A stretch of 64,000 bases of DNA. Origin: VAZQ01 sp963763365. GTDB lineage: Bacteria; Pseudomonadota; Alphaproteobacteria; Rhizobiales; Xanthobacteraceae. The notes under the pieces are model-generated. The model was not told the origin of the DNA, did no database searches, and was given only the letters and a program-made list of their open reading frames with translations. A program made the translations under genes and the position numbers. This document shows positions 25,465 to 33,817 of the stretch, piece by piece; position 1 is the stretch's first letter; every line of letters begins with the position of its first letter. The stretch covers positions 62,001-126,000 of the forward strand of contig CAVXOE010000016.1 of assembly GCA_963763365.1 (NCBI GenBank). The letters run 5' to 3'.

Positions 25465-25659
25465 ATGATGGGACGGTTAGCCGAACTGGTCCGGAGGACC
25501 TTTCCGCTGCGGTGCTCGTTCTGCCGCAGTCGCGCCGACGATGTCGAGCGTCTTGTCGGCGGCGCATCCGGCTATATCTGTGACGCGTGCGTCGCTCAGT
25601 GCGTGGCGGTCCTGGAGCAGCATAAGAATGTCGCGCCGACCGTCGCGAAACCCACCTAA
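25465..25659 (+). CDS. mini-protein consisting of a ClpX-type C4 zinc finger
   Basis: A 64-residue protein almost entirely equal to the zinc-binding domain of ClpX. The four cysteines are at residues 17, 20, 39 and 42 in FPLRCSFCRSRADDVERLVGG and YICDACVAQC, matching the spacing of ClpX encoded 1 kb downstream (C15, C18, C37, C40). It lacks the AAA+ motor. In ClpX this domain dimerises and docks substrates and adaptors such as SspB. The gene lies 42 bases after tig and 13 bases before clpP. A role as regulator or adaptor of the ClpXP protease is inferred from sequence and position only. An alternative ATG follows immediately after the first. Confidence 0.82.
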   Translation: MMGRLAELVRRTFPLRCSFCRSRADDVERLVGGASGYICDACVAQCVAVLEQHKNVAPTVAKPT

Positions 25660-25672
25660 GGCAGATTGAACC

Positions 25673-26302
25673 ATGCGGGATCCCCTTACAGTCTACGGCA
25701 GCTTCTTTATTCCCAGCGTCGAGGAGGTCACGGCGCGTGGATCGATCCGCTACGACATCTTCTCCCGGCTGCTGAAGGAGCGCATCATCTTCATTCCGGG
25801 CGCGATCGACGACACGATGTCGACCCTGATCGTCGCGCAACTTCTGTTCTTGGAGGCTGACAATCCCAAGAAGGAGATCGCGATGTACATCAATTCGCCC
25901 GGCGGGGTGGTGACCTCCGGGCTTGCGATCTACGACACCATGCAGTTCATCCGCTCGCCGATCTCGACCCTGTGCGTCGGACAGGCCGCGTCGATGGGCT
26001 CGCTCCTGCTGGCCGCCGGCCAGAAGGATATGCGCTTCGCCCTGCCCAACGCCCGCATCATGCTCCATCAGCCGTCCGGCGGGTTCCAGGGCCAGGCCAC
26101 CGACATCATGCTGCACGCCCAGGAAATCCTGAACATCAAGAAGCGCTTGAACGATATCTACGTGAAGCATACCGGCCAGCCGCTGAAGAAGATTGAGGAC
26201 GCTCTGGAGCGCGATTACTTCCTCACCGCCGAAATGGGGGTGGAGTGGGGGGTCGTGGACAAGGTCCTCGAACGGCGCCCCGAGGAACCCGCAAAGCCCT
26301 GA
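25673..26302 (+). CDS. clpP: ATP-dependent Clp protease proteolytic subunit
   Basis: A 209-residue serine protease that forms the tetradecameric chamber used by ClpX and ClpA. The catalytic triad is Ser107 (GQAASMGS), His132 (MLHQPSGGF) and Asp181 (ERDYF); the 25 and 49 residue spacings equal those of E. coli ClpP. The handle region GFQGQATDIMLHAQEILNIKKRLNDIY is well conserved. The first 27 residues (MRDPLTVYGSFFIPSVEEVTARG) differ from the usual alphaproteobacterial start, which I remember as containing a VPMVVEQ-like stretch. It lies between the zinc-finger gene and clpX. Confidence 0.95.
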   Translation: MRDPLTVYGSFFIPSVEEVTARGSIRYDIFSRLLKERIIFIPGAIDDTMSTLIVAQLLFLEADNPKKEIAMYINSPGGVVTSGLAIYDTMQFIRSPISTLCVGQAASMGSLLLAAGQKDMRFALPNARIMLHQPSGGFQGQATDIMLHAQEILNIKKRLNDIYVKHTGQPLKKIEDALERDYFLTAEMGVEWGVVDKVLERRPEEPAKP

Positions 26303-26592
26303 CGGCGGTTGGCGTGCGAACGGCACTCGGCACCTGGCTGGCCCTTCCGGGGGACACAGCGCGGTTCCAATTCGGTCAAAAAGTCGCCATCAGCTTGAAT
26401 TTTCATCGTTAATGAAATGTTGATTGTCGCTAAGCTAACCTCGCTGGAATGGGCCGAATTAGCCGGGGATGGTTTGGGACAGCCGCCAGGATGTGTGGCA
26501 TTCATGCTACGGACTCTTAGGAAGCCGGCTGCTATGCTTCGCCGTGATGCGGCCGGTTTGCCCGCTCGGCGGCGGGCCGACGGAGAACTGGA

Positions 26593-27861
26593 ATGAGCAA
26601 GGTCGGCAGTAGCGACTCGAAGAACACCCTTTACTGCTCGTTCTGCGGCAAGAGCCAGCACGAGGTGCGCAAGCTCATTGCCGGCCCGACCGTGTTCATC
26701 TGCGACGAGTGCGTCGAACTGTGCATGGACATCATCCGCGAGGAGAACAAATCCTCGCTGGTAAAGTCGCGTGACGGTATCCCGACGCCCAAGGAAATCC
26801 GTAAAGTTCTCGACGACTACGTGATCGGGCAGGACCATGCCAAGAAGGTGCTGTCGGTTGCCGTGCACAATCACTACAAGCGGCTTAACCATCAGACCAA
26901 GCACAACGACGTCGAACTCGCGAAGTCGAACATCCTGCTGATCGGTCCGACCGGCTCGGGCAAGACGCTGCTGGCGCAGACGCTGGCGCGCATCCTCGAT
27001 GTGCCGTTCACGATGGCGGACGCGACCACGCTGACGGAAGCTGGCTATGTCGGCGAGGACGTCGAGAACATTATCCTGAAGCTCTTGCAGTCGGCCGATT
27101 ACAACGTCGAGCGCGCGCAGCGCGGCATCGTCTATATCGACGAAATCGACAAGATCAGCCGCAAGTCCGACAACCCCTCGATCACCCGCGATGTATCGGG
27201 CGAAGGCGTGCAGCAGGCACTGCTCAAGATCATGGAGGGTACCATCGCCTCGGTGCCCCCGCAGGGCGGACGCAAGCACCCGCAGCAGGAATTCCTCCAG
27301 GTCGACACCACCAACATCCTGTTCGTGTGTGGCGGCGCCTTCGCCGGGCTCGAGAAGATCATCTCGGCGCGCGGGCGGTCGACCTCGATCGGGTTCGGCG
27401 CCAAGGTGATGGCGCCTGAGGACCGCAGGTCGGGCGAGATCTTCCGCGAGGTGGAACCCGAGGATTTGCTCAAGTACGGCCTGATCCCGGAATTCGTCGG
27501 CCGCCTGCCCGTCGTCGCGACGCTGGGCGACCTCGACGAAGAGTCGCTCAAGCTCATCCTGACCCAGCCGAAGAACGCCCTGGTCAAGCAATACCAGCGG
27601 CTGTTCGAGATGGAGTTGATCGACCTCACGCTGGCCGAGGAGGCGCTGGGCGCCATCGCCCGCAAGGCCATCGACCGCAAGACCGGCGCGCGCGGGTTGC
27701 GTTCCATCATGGAAGGCATTCTGCTCGACACCATGTTCGACCTGCCGAGCCTCGAGGGCGTCGAGGAGGTCGTGATTTCCCGCGAAGTGGTCGAGGGGAC
27801 GGCGCGGCCGCTCTATATCTACGCGGACCGGGCGGACCGGACGAGCGAGGCGAGTGCCTGA
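26593..27861 (+). CDS. clpX: ATP-dependent Clp protease ATP-binding subunit ClpX
   Basis: A 422-residue AAA+ unfoldase. The N-terminal C4 zinc domain has cysteines at 15, 18, 37 and 40. Walker A GPTGSGKT is at 118-125, Walker B is in GIVYIDEIDKI, and the GYVGEDVEN pore loop, IMEGTIASVPPQGGRKHP and the sensor regions follow. The ClpP-docking loop (IGFGAK) is present. ClpX recognises tagged substrates, unfolds them and feeds them into ClpP. The start has a gaac/aactgg ribosome context (ggag at 26582). It is 290 bases downstream of clpP, so it probably also has its own promoter. Confidence 0.97.
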   Translation: MSKVGSSDSKNTLYCSFCGKSQHEVRKLIAGPTVFICDECVELCMDIIREENKSSLVKSRDGIPTPKEIRKVLDDYVIGQDHAKKVLSVAVHNHYKRLNHQTKHNDVELAKSNILLIGPTGSGKTLLAQTLARILDVPFTMADATTLTEAGYVGEDVENIILKLLQSADYNVERAQRGIVYIDEIDKISRKSDNPSITRDVSGEGVQQALLKIMEGTIASVPPQGGRKHPQQEFLQVDTTNILFVCGGAFAGLEKIISARGRSTSIGFGAKVMAPEDRRSGEIFREVEPEDLLKYGLIPEFVGRLPVVATLGDLDEESLKLILTQPKNALVKQYQRLFEMELIDLTLAEEALGAIARKAIDRKTGARGLRSIMEGILLDTMFDLPSLEGVEEVVISREVVEGTARPLYIYADRADRTSEASA

Positions 27862-28166
27862 GGGCGCACCCGCGTCAGCGCCTCGTCGCCAATTCGGCAG
27901 TTTGCCGGCCTGCCGCCTTCTGGCGGCGGTTCCATGTCGGCTATTTCCTTGAATTTCCGGGCTTACTTGACACTATCGCGTCCCGTAGCCACGTATTATG
28001 GGCGAAAAGCGTACGAAGGATTGCTTTCCCTACGGGGAGGGTTTGGTATCCACCCTTCCGGCGCACGGACATCCCGTGTTTCCCTTCCCCGTCAACCTCT
28101 GCACTTGACCGCGCTGCCGACTGAACGGGTCGCGGGCGAGGGGCACAACAATAAGGACTTCCGAGC
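27862..28166. other. clpX-lon intergenic region
   Basis: A 305-base interval. A small GCCGCC/GGCGGC hairpin at 27912-27927 lacks a T tract. A possible promoter for lon is described separately. A 78-codon frame starting at 27934 has no supporting features and was not accepted. Confidence 0.5.
27966..27999 (+). promoter_or_regulatory. possible promoter of lon
   Basis: CTTGACA at 27966-27972 is followed by CCACGTATTAT at 27989-27999. Read as sigma-70 the spacing to TATTAT is too long (21 bases); read as an RpoH-type heat-shock promoter (CTTG at -35, C-rich A/T -10) it is plausible, which would fit lon. This is weak evidence. Confidence 0.3.
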
Positions 28167-30608
28167 ATGACCAGCGCCAAGCCAAAACCACCGCTTGTTC
28201 CAGGTGAGACCAAGGCCTATCCGGTTCTGCCGCTGCGCGACATCGTCGTTTTTCCGCATATGATCGTTCCGCTCTTCGTGGGGCGCGAGAAGTCGATCAA
28301 GGCGCTCGAAGAGGTGATGCGTTCGGACACTTTCATCCTGCTGGCCACGCAGAAGAACGCCTCCGACGATGATCCGGCGACCGGCGCGATCTTCGAGACC
28401 GGCACGCTCGCGAGCGTGCTGCAGCTTCTCAAGCTGCCCGACGGCACCGTGAAGGTGCTGGTCGAAGGCGCCGCGCGCGCCCGGGTCAACCACTACACCG
28501 ACCGCGCCGAATACTACGAGGCCGATGCGGTCGTGCTGGCCGACACTTCCGGTGAGCAGGTCGAGGCCGAGGCGTTGGCGCGTTCGGTCGTCAACGAGTT
28601 CGAGAACTATGTGAAGCTGAACAAGAAGGTCTCGCCCGAGGTGGTCGGCGTCGTCCAGCAGATCGACGATTACGCCAAGCTCGCCGATACCGTCGCTTCC
28701 CATCTCGCTGTCAAGATTCCCGACAAGCAGGTGATCCTGGAGACGCCCTCGGTCACCGAGCGGCTCGAAAAGGTGCTTGGCCTGATGGAGAGCGAAATCT
28801 CGGTCTTGCAGGTCGAGAAGCGCATCCGCACGCGCGTCAAGCGCCAGATGGAGAAGACCCAGCGCGAGTACTACCTCAACGAACAGATGAAGGCGATCCA
28901 GAAGGAGCTGGGCGACGAGGAGGGCAAGGACGAGCTTGCCGAACTCGACGACAAGATCAAGAAGACCAAGCTCTCGAAGGAAGCGCGCGAAAAGGCGCAG
29001 CACGAGCTCAAGAAGCTGCGGCAGATGTCTCCGATGTCGGCCGAGGCGACGGTCGTGCGCAACTATCTCGATTGGCTGCTGTCGATCCCGTGGAACAAAA
29101 AATCCAAGGTCAGGAAGGATCTCAAGGCCGCGCAGGACACTCTCGACTTGGATCACTATGGCCTGGAGAAGGTCAAGGAGCGGATCGTCGAGTATCTCGC
29201 GGTCCAGCAGCGCGCCAATAAGTTGACCGGCCCGATCCTGTGCCTGGTCGGACCGCCCGGCGTGGGCAAGACCTCGCTCGGCAAGTCGATCGCGAAGGCG
29301 ACCGGCCGCGACTTCGTGCGCGTGTCGCTCGGCGGCGTGCGCGACGAAGCCGAAATCCGCGGACACCGGCGCACGTATATCGGTTCGATGCCCGGCAAGA
29401 TCATCCAGTCGATGCGCAAGGCGAAGTCCTCGAACCCGTTGTTCCTGCTGGACGAGGTCGACAAGATGGGCGCCGATTTCCGCGGCGATCCGTCGTCGGC
29501 GCTGCTCGAGGTGCTCGATCCCGAGCAGAACCACACGTTCAGCGATCACTACCTCGAGGTCGACTACGATCTATCCAACGTGATGTTCATCACGACGGCG
29601 AATACGCTCAATATCCCGCCGCCCCTGATGGACCGCATGGAGATCATCCGCATCCCCGGCTACACAGAGGATGAGAAGGTCGAGATCGCGCGCAAGCACC
29701 TGATCCCGGCAGCGATCGCCAAGCACGGCCTCGTCCCGAAGGAATGGTCGATCGACGACGAAGCGTTGCTGCTGCTGATCCGCCGCTACACGCGGGAGGC
29801 GGGCGTTCGCAATCTCGAGCGCGAACTGTCGACCTTGATCCGCAAGGCGGTGAAGGAGCTGACGCTCACGCAGAAGAAGTCCATCCTGGTCGATACCAAG
29901 GGAATCTCCGATTTCCTCGGCGTGCCGAAGTATCGCTACGGCGAACTCGAAGACGTTGACCAGATCGGTGTGGTCACCGGGCTTGCCTGGACCGACGTCG
30001 GCGGCGAGTTGCTCACCATCGAAGCCGCCATGATGCCCGGCAAGGGCAAGATGACGGTTACCGGCAATCTGCGCGACGTGATGAAGGAATCGATCTCGGC
30101 CGCGGCATCCTATGTGCGGATGCGGGCGATCGCCTTCGGCATCGAGCCGCCGGCCTTCGACAAAAAGGACATCCACGTGCACGTGCCGGAAGGCGCGACG
30201 CCGAAGGACGGCCCATCGGCCGGCGTCGCGATGGTCACGGCGATCGTCTCGGTGATGACCGGCATCGCAGTGCGCCGCGATGTCGCCATGACGGGCGAGA
30301 TCACGCTGCGCGGCAGGGTGCTGCCGATCGGCGGCCTGAAGGAGAAGCTTTTGGCCGCTGCGCGCGGTGGCATCAAGACCGTGCTGATCCCGGAGGAGAA
30401 TGCGAAAGACCTCCTCGAGATCAGCGAAAACATCAAGAAGGGCCTCGAGATCATCCCGGTCTCGCGCATGGACGAAGTCCTCGCCCGGGCGCTCGTGCGC
30501 AAGCCCGAGCCGATCGAGTGGGATGAGGAGAAGGCAAAGGTGCCCGAACCTGCCGCGGCCGCCGAACCGGTGATCGAGGACGACGGTTCTGGCCTGACCG
30601 CGCACTAA
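28167..30608 (+). CDS. lon: ATP-dependent Lon protease
   Basis: An 813-residue cytoplasmic protease. The N-terminal LON substrate-binding domain starts at YPVLPLRDIVVFPHMIVPLFVGREKS. The AAA+ domain has Walker A GPPGVGKTS near residue 360 and Walker B FLLDEVDKMG. The proteolytic domain carries the Ser-Lys dyad Ser684 (DGPSAGVAM) and Lys727 (GGLKEK). The length is typical of LonA. It degrades misfolded proteins and cell-cycle regulators. The start is at an ATG with aagga upstream (28152). An 11-bp terminator hairpin follows. It closes the tig-clpP-clpX-lon cluster. Confidence 0.98.
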   Translation: MTSAKPKPPLVPGETKAYPVLPLRDIVVFPHMIVPLFVGREKSIKALEEVMRSDTFILLATQKNASDDDPATGAIFETGTLASVLQLLKLPDGTVKVLVEGAARARVNHYTDRAEYYEADAVVLADTSGEQVEAEALARSVVNEFENYVKLNKKVSPEVVGVVQQIDDYAKLADTVASHLAVKIPDKQVILETPSVTERLEKVLGLMESEISVLQVEKRIRTRVKRQMEKTQREYYLNEQMKAIQKELGDEEGKDELAELDDKIKKTKLSKEAREKAQHELKKLRQMSPMSAEATVVRNYLDWLLSIPWNKKSKVRKDLKAAQDTLDLDHYGLEKVKERIVEYLAVQQRANKLTGPILCLVGPPGVGKTSLGKSIAKATGRDFVRVSLGGVRDEAEIRGHRRTYIGSMPGKIIQSMRKAKSSNPLFLLDEVDKMGADFRGDPSSALLEVLDPEQNHTFSDHYLEVDYDLSNVMFITTANTLNIPPPLMDRMEIIRIPGYTEDEKVEIARKHLIPAAIAKHGLVPKEWSIDDEALLLLIRRYTREAGVRNLERELSTLIRKAVKELTLTQKKSILVDTKGISDFLGVPKYRYGELEDVDQIGVVTGLAWTDVGGELLTIEAAMMPGKGKMTVTGNLRDVMKESISAAASYVRMRAIAFGIEPPAFDKKDIHVHVPEGATPKDGPSAGVAMVTAIVSVMTGIAVRRDVAMTGEITLRGRVLPIGGLKEKLLAAARGGIKTVLIPEENAKDLLEISENIKKGLEIIPVSRMDEVLARALVRKPEPIEWDEEKAKVPEPAAAAEPVIEDDGSGLTAH

Positions 30609-30634
30609 GTACGGCCGGACAGATACGCGAAGGC

Positions 30635-30665
30635 AACGGCGGCGCTCCAGGCGCCGCCGTTTTGC
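30635..30665 (+). terminator. terminator hairpin of lon
   Basis: An 11-bp perfect stem AACGGCGGCGC/GCGCCGCCGTT (30635-30645 with 30651-30661) is followed by a short T tract (ttttgct). It lies 27 bases after the lon stop. Confidence 0.75.
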
Positions 30666-30875
30666 TATCCGCCAGGTGGCATGCAGCCTTTGCGGGCGCG
30701 CTCCCTTTTCTTGACAACTTTAGGGAGAAAACGACAGGTTATCCGGCCGCCGCCAGTCGGGAGGCCCCCGACATACCTTGGGTCGGCACGGAACAGACCA
30801 TGAGGGGCGGACATATCGAGGTACGCGCCGGCACTGGTGACGCGTCGGCAAGACCTCTTGCGGAGAGATGAAGCC

Positions 30876-31298
30876 ATGACGACCAAGTTCAGTGCTGCCA
30901 TGCTGTGTGCCGCCGTCGCGGCCTGTCTGGCGTGGACCTTACCGCTCGCGCAGGCCAAGACCGCCAGGGAATGCAACGCCGAATGGACGGCCAACAAGGA
31001 CAAACCCGAAAACGCCGGCAAGACAAGAAAGGCCTACGTCGCTGAATGCCGCGGCCTGCCTGTGCCAGGCGAGTCGACGCCGGCGCTCGGCAAGGGCCAA
31101 TTCAAGACCGAGGCGGAGGCCAAGACCTCGTGCCCGACCGACAGCGTCGTGTGGGTCAATCTGCGGTCGAAGGTCTACCACTCCAGCACTGACAAGAGTT
31201 ACGGCAAGACCAAGAGCGGCGTGTACATGTGCGAGAAGGACACGGCCGCCGCCGGCTTCCGGGCGCCAAAGGGGGCGAAAAAGCCGGCCGCGACGTAA
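30876..31298 (+). CDS. small secreted protein, PsiF-like N-terminal part
   Basis: A 140-residue exported protein. The ATG at 30876 has a ggagag site and gives a signal peptide ending in LPLAQAK. The mature N-terminus (ARECNAEWTANKDKPENAGKTRKAYVAECRG) resembles PsiF-type repeats. The C-terminal part (CPTDSVVWVNLRSKVYHSSTDKSYGKTKSGVYMCEKDTAAAGFRAPKG) is a small domain I recall as common in exported Hyphomicrobiales proteins, with four cysteines in the mature protein suitable for disulfides. The function is unknown. A hairpin resembling a terminator follows at 31345. The frame is open 13 codons upstream without a signal sequence. Confidence 0.8.
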   Translation: MTTKFSAAMLCAAVAACLAWTLPLAQAKTARECNAEWTANKDKPENAGKTRKAYVAECRGLPVPGESTPALGKGQFKTEAEAKTSCPTDSVVWVNLRSKVYHSSTDKSYGKTKSGVYMCEKDTAAAGFRAPKGAKKPAAT

Positions 31299-31344
31299 AC
31301 CGGCCTGCCTCCCTCGATCACGCGCGATAGACGGACGCATGACC

Positions 31345-31384
31345 CTCCTGCCACGCCGCGATGGCGCGGCGAGGGGGGCAGGAG
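31345..31384 (+). terminator. two-part hairpin after the secreted protein gene
   Basis: The outer stem CTCCTGCC/GGCAGGAG (31345-31352 with 31377-31384) encloses an inner stem CGCCGCG/CGCGGCG (31354-31360 with 31365-31371). It is followed by cgtttgttg, a weak T tract. It may be a terminator; it could also be part of the tRNA-Val leader. Confidence 0.45.
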
Positions 31385-31451
31385 CGTTTGTTGCCCGCCA
31401 GAGCGCCACGCTCCTTGCCAGGTGATCAATGCGGCGATAAATGCGCGTGAA

Positions 31452-31527
31452 GGGCGGTTAGCTCAGTTGGTAGAGCGCCTGCTTTACACGCAGGATGTCG
31501 GCGGTTCGAGTCCGTCACCGCCCACCA
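31452..31527 (+). tRNA. tRNA-Val (anticodon TAC)
   Basis: A 76-base cloverleaf with encoded CCA. Acceptor GGGCGGT pairs with ACCGCCC, the D-arm contains GCTCAGTTGGTAGAGC, the anticodon arm CCTGC-TTTACAC-GCAGG has anticodon TAC, and the T-arm GGTTCGAGTCC is intact. Confidence 0.96.
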
Positions 31528-31582
31528 GCCTTCGCGCTTGCGGCGCTTCGGCCGGCAAGCCAGCCCTTTCACATATCCGCGC

Positions 31583-31626
31583 AAAGCAAAACATCCGCCG
31601 GCAGCCTTGATGGCCGCCGACGGATG
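31583..31626 (-). terminator. terminator of the HU gene
   Basis: On the minus strand a 15-position stem with two mismatches (31592-31606 with 31612-31626) is followed by ttttgcttt. It lies about 40 bases past the HU stop. Confidence 0.72.
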
Positions 31627-31666
31627 CGAAAGAGGTCCCCGCTAGGGCAGGGCGCGTCCAGGACGA

Positions 31667-31969
31667 TCAGACAGCTTCCTTGAGTTCCTTCGCGGCGCGG
31701 AAGGCAACCTTCTTGCTGGCCTTGATCTGGATCGGTTCGCCGGTTGCCGGGTTCCGTCCCATGCGGGCGGCGCGCTTGCGCACCTGGAGGATGCCAAGGC
31801 CGCCGATACGGATGCGATCGCCCTTCTTGAGGTGTTTGGTCACGATGCCGACGAGATCGCCGAGCACCGCCTCGGTCTGCTTCTTGGACATCTCGTGGGA
31901 TTCCGCAAGATTTGCGGCGATATGCTTCAGGGTCACGGTTGCCTGCGTGCCCGCTTTCTTCACTGCCAT
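31667..31969 (-). CDS. hup: HU family DNA-binding protein
   Basis: A 100-residue histone-like protein. It is longer at the N-terminus than E. coli HU (MAVKKAGTQATVTLKHIAANLAE), followed by the HU core with GDRIRIGGLGILQVRKRAARMGRNPATGEPIQIKASKKVAFRAAKELKEAV. The DNA-binding arm signature GRNPATGEPI with the intercalating proline is intact. HU bends and compacts nucleoid DNA as a dimer. It is monocistronic, with a strong ribosome site (ggaggg) and its own terminator, and lies between two tRNA genes. Whether this is HU alpha, HU beta or a paralogue cannot be said. Confidence 0.93.
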   Translation of the reverse strand: MAVKKAGTQATVTLKHIAANLAESHEMSKKQTEAVLGDLVGIVTKHLKKGDRIRIGGLGILQVRKRAARMGRNPATGEPIQIKASKKVAFRAAKELKEAV

Positions 31970-32230
31970 AGCTGGCCCTCCTCGTTAAGCCGACGGTGGC
32001 GAAAGCCGCCCGTCACGAAAGCGCATTAAACGATTCGGATAGGGTCTGACCATGACTTATTCGCGAAAAATGCGGGTTTTTTCGATGCCACCCCCTGGAA
32101 ACCAGCTAACCACGGGCCTTCGGGCCATCCGCGGCTGGCGCAGAGCGCGTTTTTGGCCGTCCGGCGGGGATTTCTCAGCCTTCGCTTGACTTGCGCAGGG
32201 TCGGCATTTAACTCCCGCTGAACCCCTTGC

Positions 32231-32307
<77 letters not shown>

Positions 32308-32393
32308 TTAATCTCAACCGCTGCCGCGCGCTCACTCTTAAGTCGCAGCTTTTTTGCGTGCCAGTTGCCAGCCGCAGACGGTGGGACCACCGC

Positions 32394-32825
32394 ATGCTTC
32401 CTTGGTTCGAGATCATTTTTCGCTTGGGGTCAGCGGTGCTGACCGGATCGGTCATCGGGCTGTATCTCGAGCTGCATCAAAAGCCGACCGGGGTACGGAC
32501 TCTCGGGCTCGTCGCCCTGGCGTCGGCGGTTGCCGTGTTGGCCGTAGCGAAAGATCCCGACGCCGATGCAAGCAGGGTGATCCAAGGCGTCATCACGGGT
32601 GTCGGTTTCCTGGGGGCAGGCGTGATCCTGCATCGCGGGTCGGGCGGTCAGGCCGTGCACGGTCTTTCGACCGCGGCGGCCATCTGGATTACCGCGTCCT
32701 TGGGCGTGCTGTGCGGTCTCGCTGCCTGGCCGGTTTTGGCGGTCGCCGTCGTCCTGACCGCCTTGTTGCTGGTCGTGGGCGGCCTGATCGAAAAATGGTT
32801 GCAGGGAAAATCGTCTCCTCTCTGA
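32394..32825 (+). CDS. MgtC/SapB family membrane protein
   Basis: A 143-residue membrane protein from the ATG at 32394. It has the MgtC-family features: LGSAVLTGSVIGLYLELHQKPTGVRTLGLVALASAVAV, where the GxE and GVRTL positions are the family signature, then GVITGVGFLGAGVILHRGS and STAAAIWITASLGVLCGL. There are four or five hydrophobic segments. MgtC proteins act in adaptation to low magnesium and, in Salmonella, inhibit the F-type ATPase; small members like this one (without the C-terminal ACT-like domain) have unknown roles. It stands alone after tRNA-Asp. A GTG 12 codons upstream is an unlikely start. Confidence 0.85.
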   Translation: MLPWFEIIFRLGSAVLTGSVIGLYLELHQKPTGVRTLGLVALASAVAVLAVAKDPDADASRVIQGVITGVGFLGAGVILHRGSGGQAVHGLSTAAAIWITASLGVLCGLAAWPVLAVAVVLTALLLVVGGLIEKWLQGKSSPL

Positions 32826-33069
32826 CGACGACCGTTGGATGAATCCGAGCGCGCGCCGCCGCACGCCCGCGAAACAGTGCCATCTCGCCGATCAGCACGC
32901 TGCGCGTGTAGCGCCGCCGGCTTTGTTCGCCGGGCGCGGTTTGTGGCTATAATCGCCACTTGGCGGTGCCGATCGTATCGATCCCCGCCGCGAAGGATGA
33001 CACCTCGCCGAGACCAGGCTCCCTCCAATCCGCACCACCGCATCCTGCCTGCAACACCAAGGACCAGCC

Positions 33070-33765
33070 ATGCTGCCCGCGTTCCAGACTATCATCGACA
33101 TCAGCCTCGAGCTCGATCCGAAGAATTTCGCGATGCGCACGCCGGCGGGCTTCAAGAAGGACATGCAGTTCGAGATGGAGGTGATCAAGGAGCACGATGC
33201 GCCGGGCGGCGCGGGGCAGATCGTTCGCGGCGTACACATGCGCCTGCACGCCGGCAGTCACGTCGATGCGCCGGAGCACAATGTGCAGGGCGGGAAACAG
33301 ATTCAGGACCTGCCGCTCGACCTTTTCGTCGGCGACGCCATCATCGCGGACCTGCGTCACAAGATGCCCAGCAAGGCAATCACCGAACGGGACATGGAGA
33401 ACTCGCTCGGCAATCGCATCAGAAAGGGCGATCGCCTGCTGCTGCGGACCGACCACAACAACAGCTACGACGGTGGCTCGGAGAAATGGATGACCGAGTC
33501 GCCCTATCTGACCATCGGTGCGACGATGTGGTGCATCGAAAAGGGCGTGGTGATCGTCGGTTACGACTTCTATCATGGCAATGACGAGCCTAATGCGCCG
33601 CGCGTCTTCCATAATTCGCGCACGCTGAGCGAACACGGCGTGATCACCATGCCTTATCTCAAGAATTTGGATCGCATCGAGAAGGATCGCTTCACGCTGG
33701 TCGGTCTGCCGCTCAAGCTGATCGGCGCGGAGGCGTCGCCGGTGCGCGCCGTCGCGCTGGTGTGA
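33070..33765 (+). CDS. cyclase family (kynurenine formamidase-like) metal hydrolase
   Basis: A 231-residue protein of the cyclase/KynB-like superfamily. The conserved metal-binding motif HxGxHxDxP appears as HAGSHVDAPEH (about residues 60-70). IIDISLEL at the start and KGDRLLLRTDHNN and VVIVGYDFYHGNDEP later are family-like. Such enzymes hydrolyse N-formylkynurenine or other amides, esters or lactones with a divalent metal. The following two Bug receptors lie on the same strand 52 and 12 bases apart, so they could form a small uptake and degradation unit. The substrate is not known. A catabolic hydrolase is the most likely role. Confidence 0.85.
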   Translation: MLPAFQTIIDISLELDPKNFAMRTPAGFKKDMQFEMEVIKEHDAPGGAGQIVRGVHMRLHAGSHVDAPEHNVQGGKQIQDLPLDLFVGDAIIADLRHKMPSKAITERDMENSLGNRIRKGDRLLLRTDHNNSYDGGSEKWMTESPYLTIGATMWCIEKGVVIVGYDFYHGNDEPNAPRVFHNSRTLSEHGVITMPYLKNLDRIEKDRFTLVGLPLKLIGAEASPVRAVALV

Positions 33766-33817
33766 GGACCAAACAATCGGAACACCAAACAATCAGAACA
33801 AGAATGAGGAACGCTGT

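Noticed and set aside
26303..26592. Possible heat-shock promoter before clpX (CTTGAA at 26394)
   Set aside because: No acceptable -10 sequence at the right distance; a 7-bp imperfect inverted repeat nearby is not distinctive.
33766..33817. Short direct repeat accaaacaatc in the gap before a Bug receptor gene
   Set aside because: Only two imperfect copies of 11-14 bases; too little to name a functional site.
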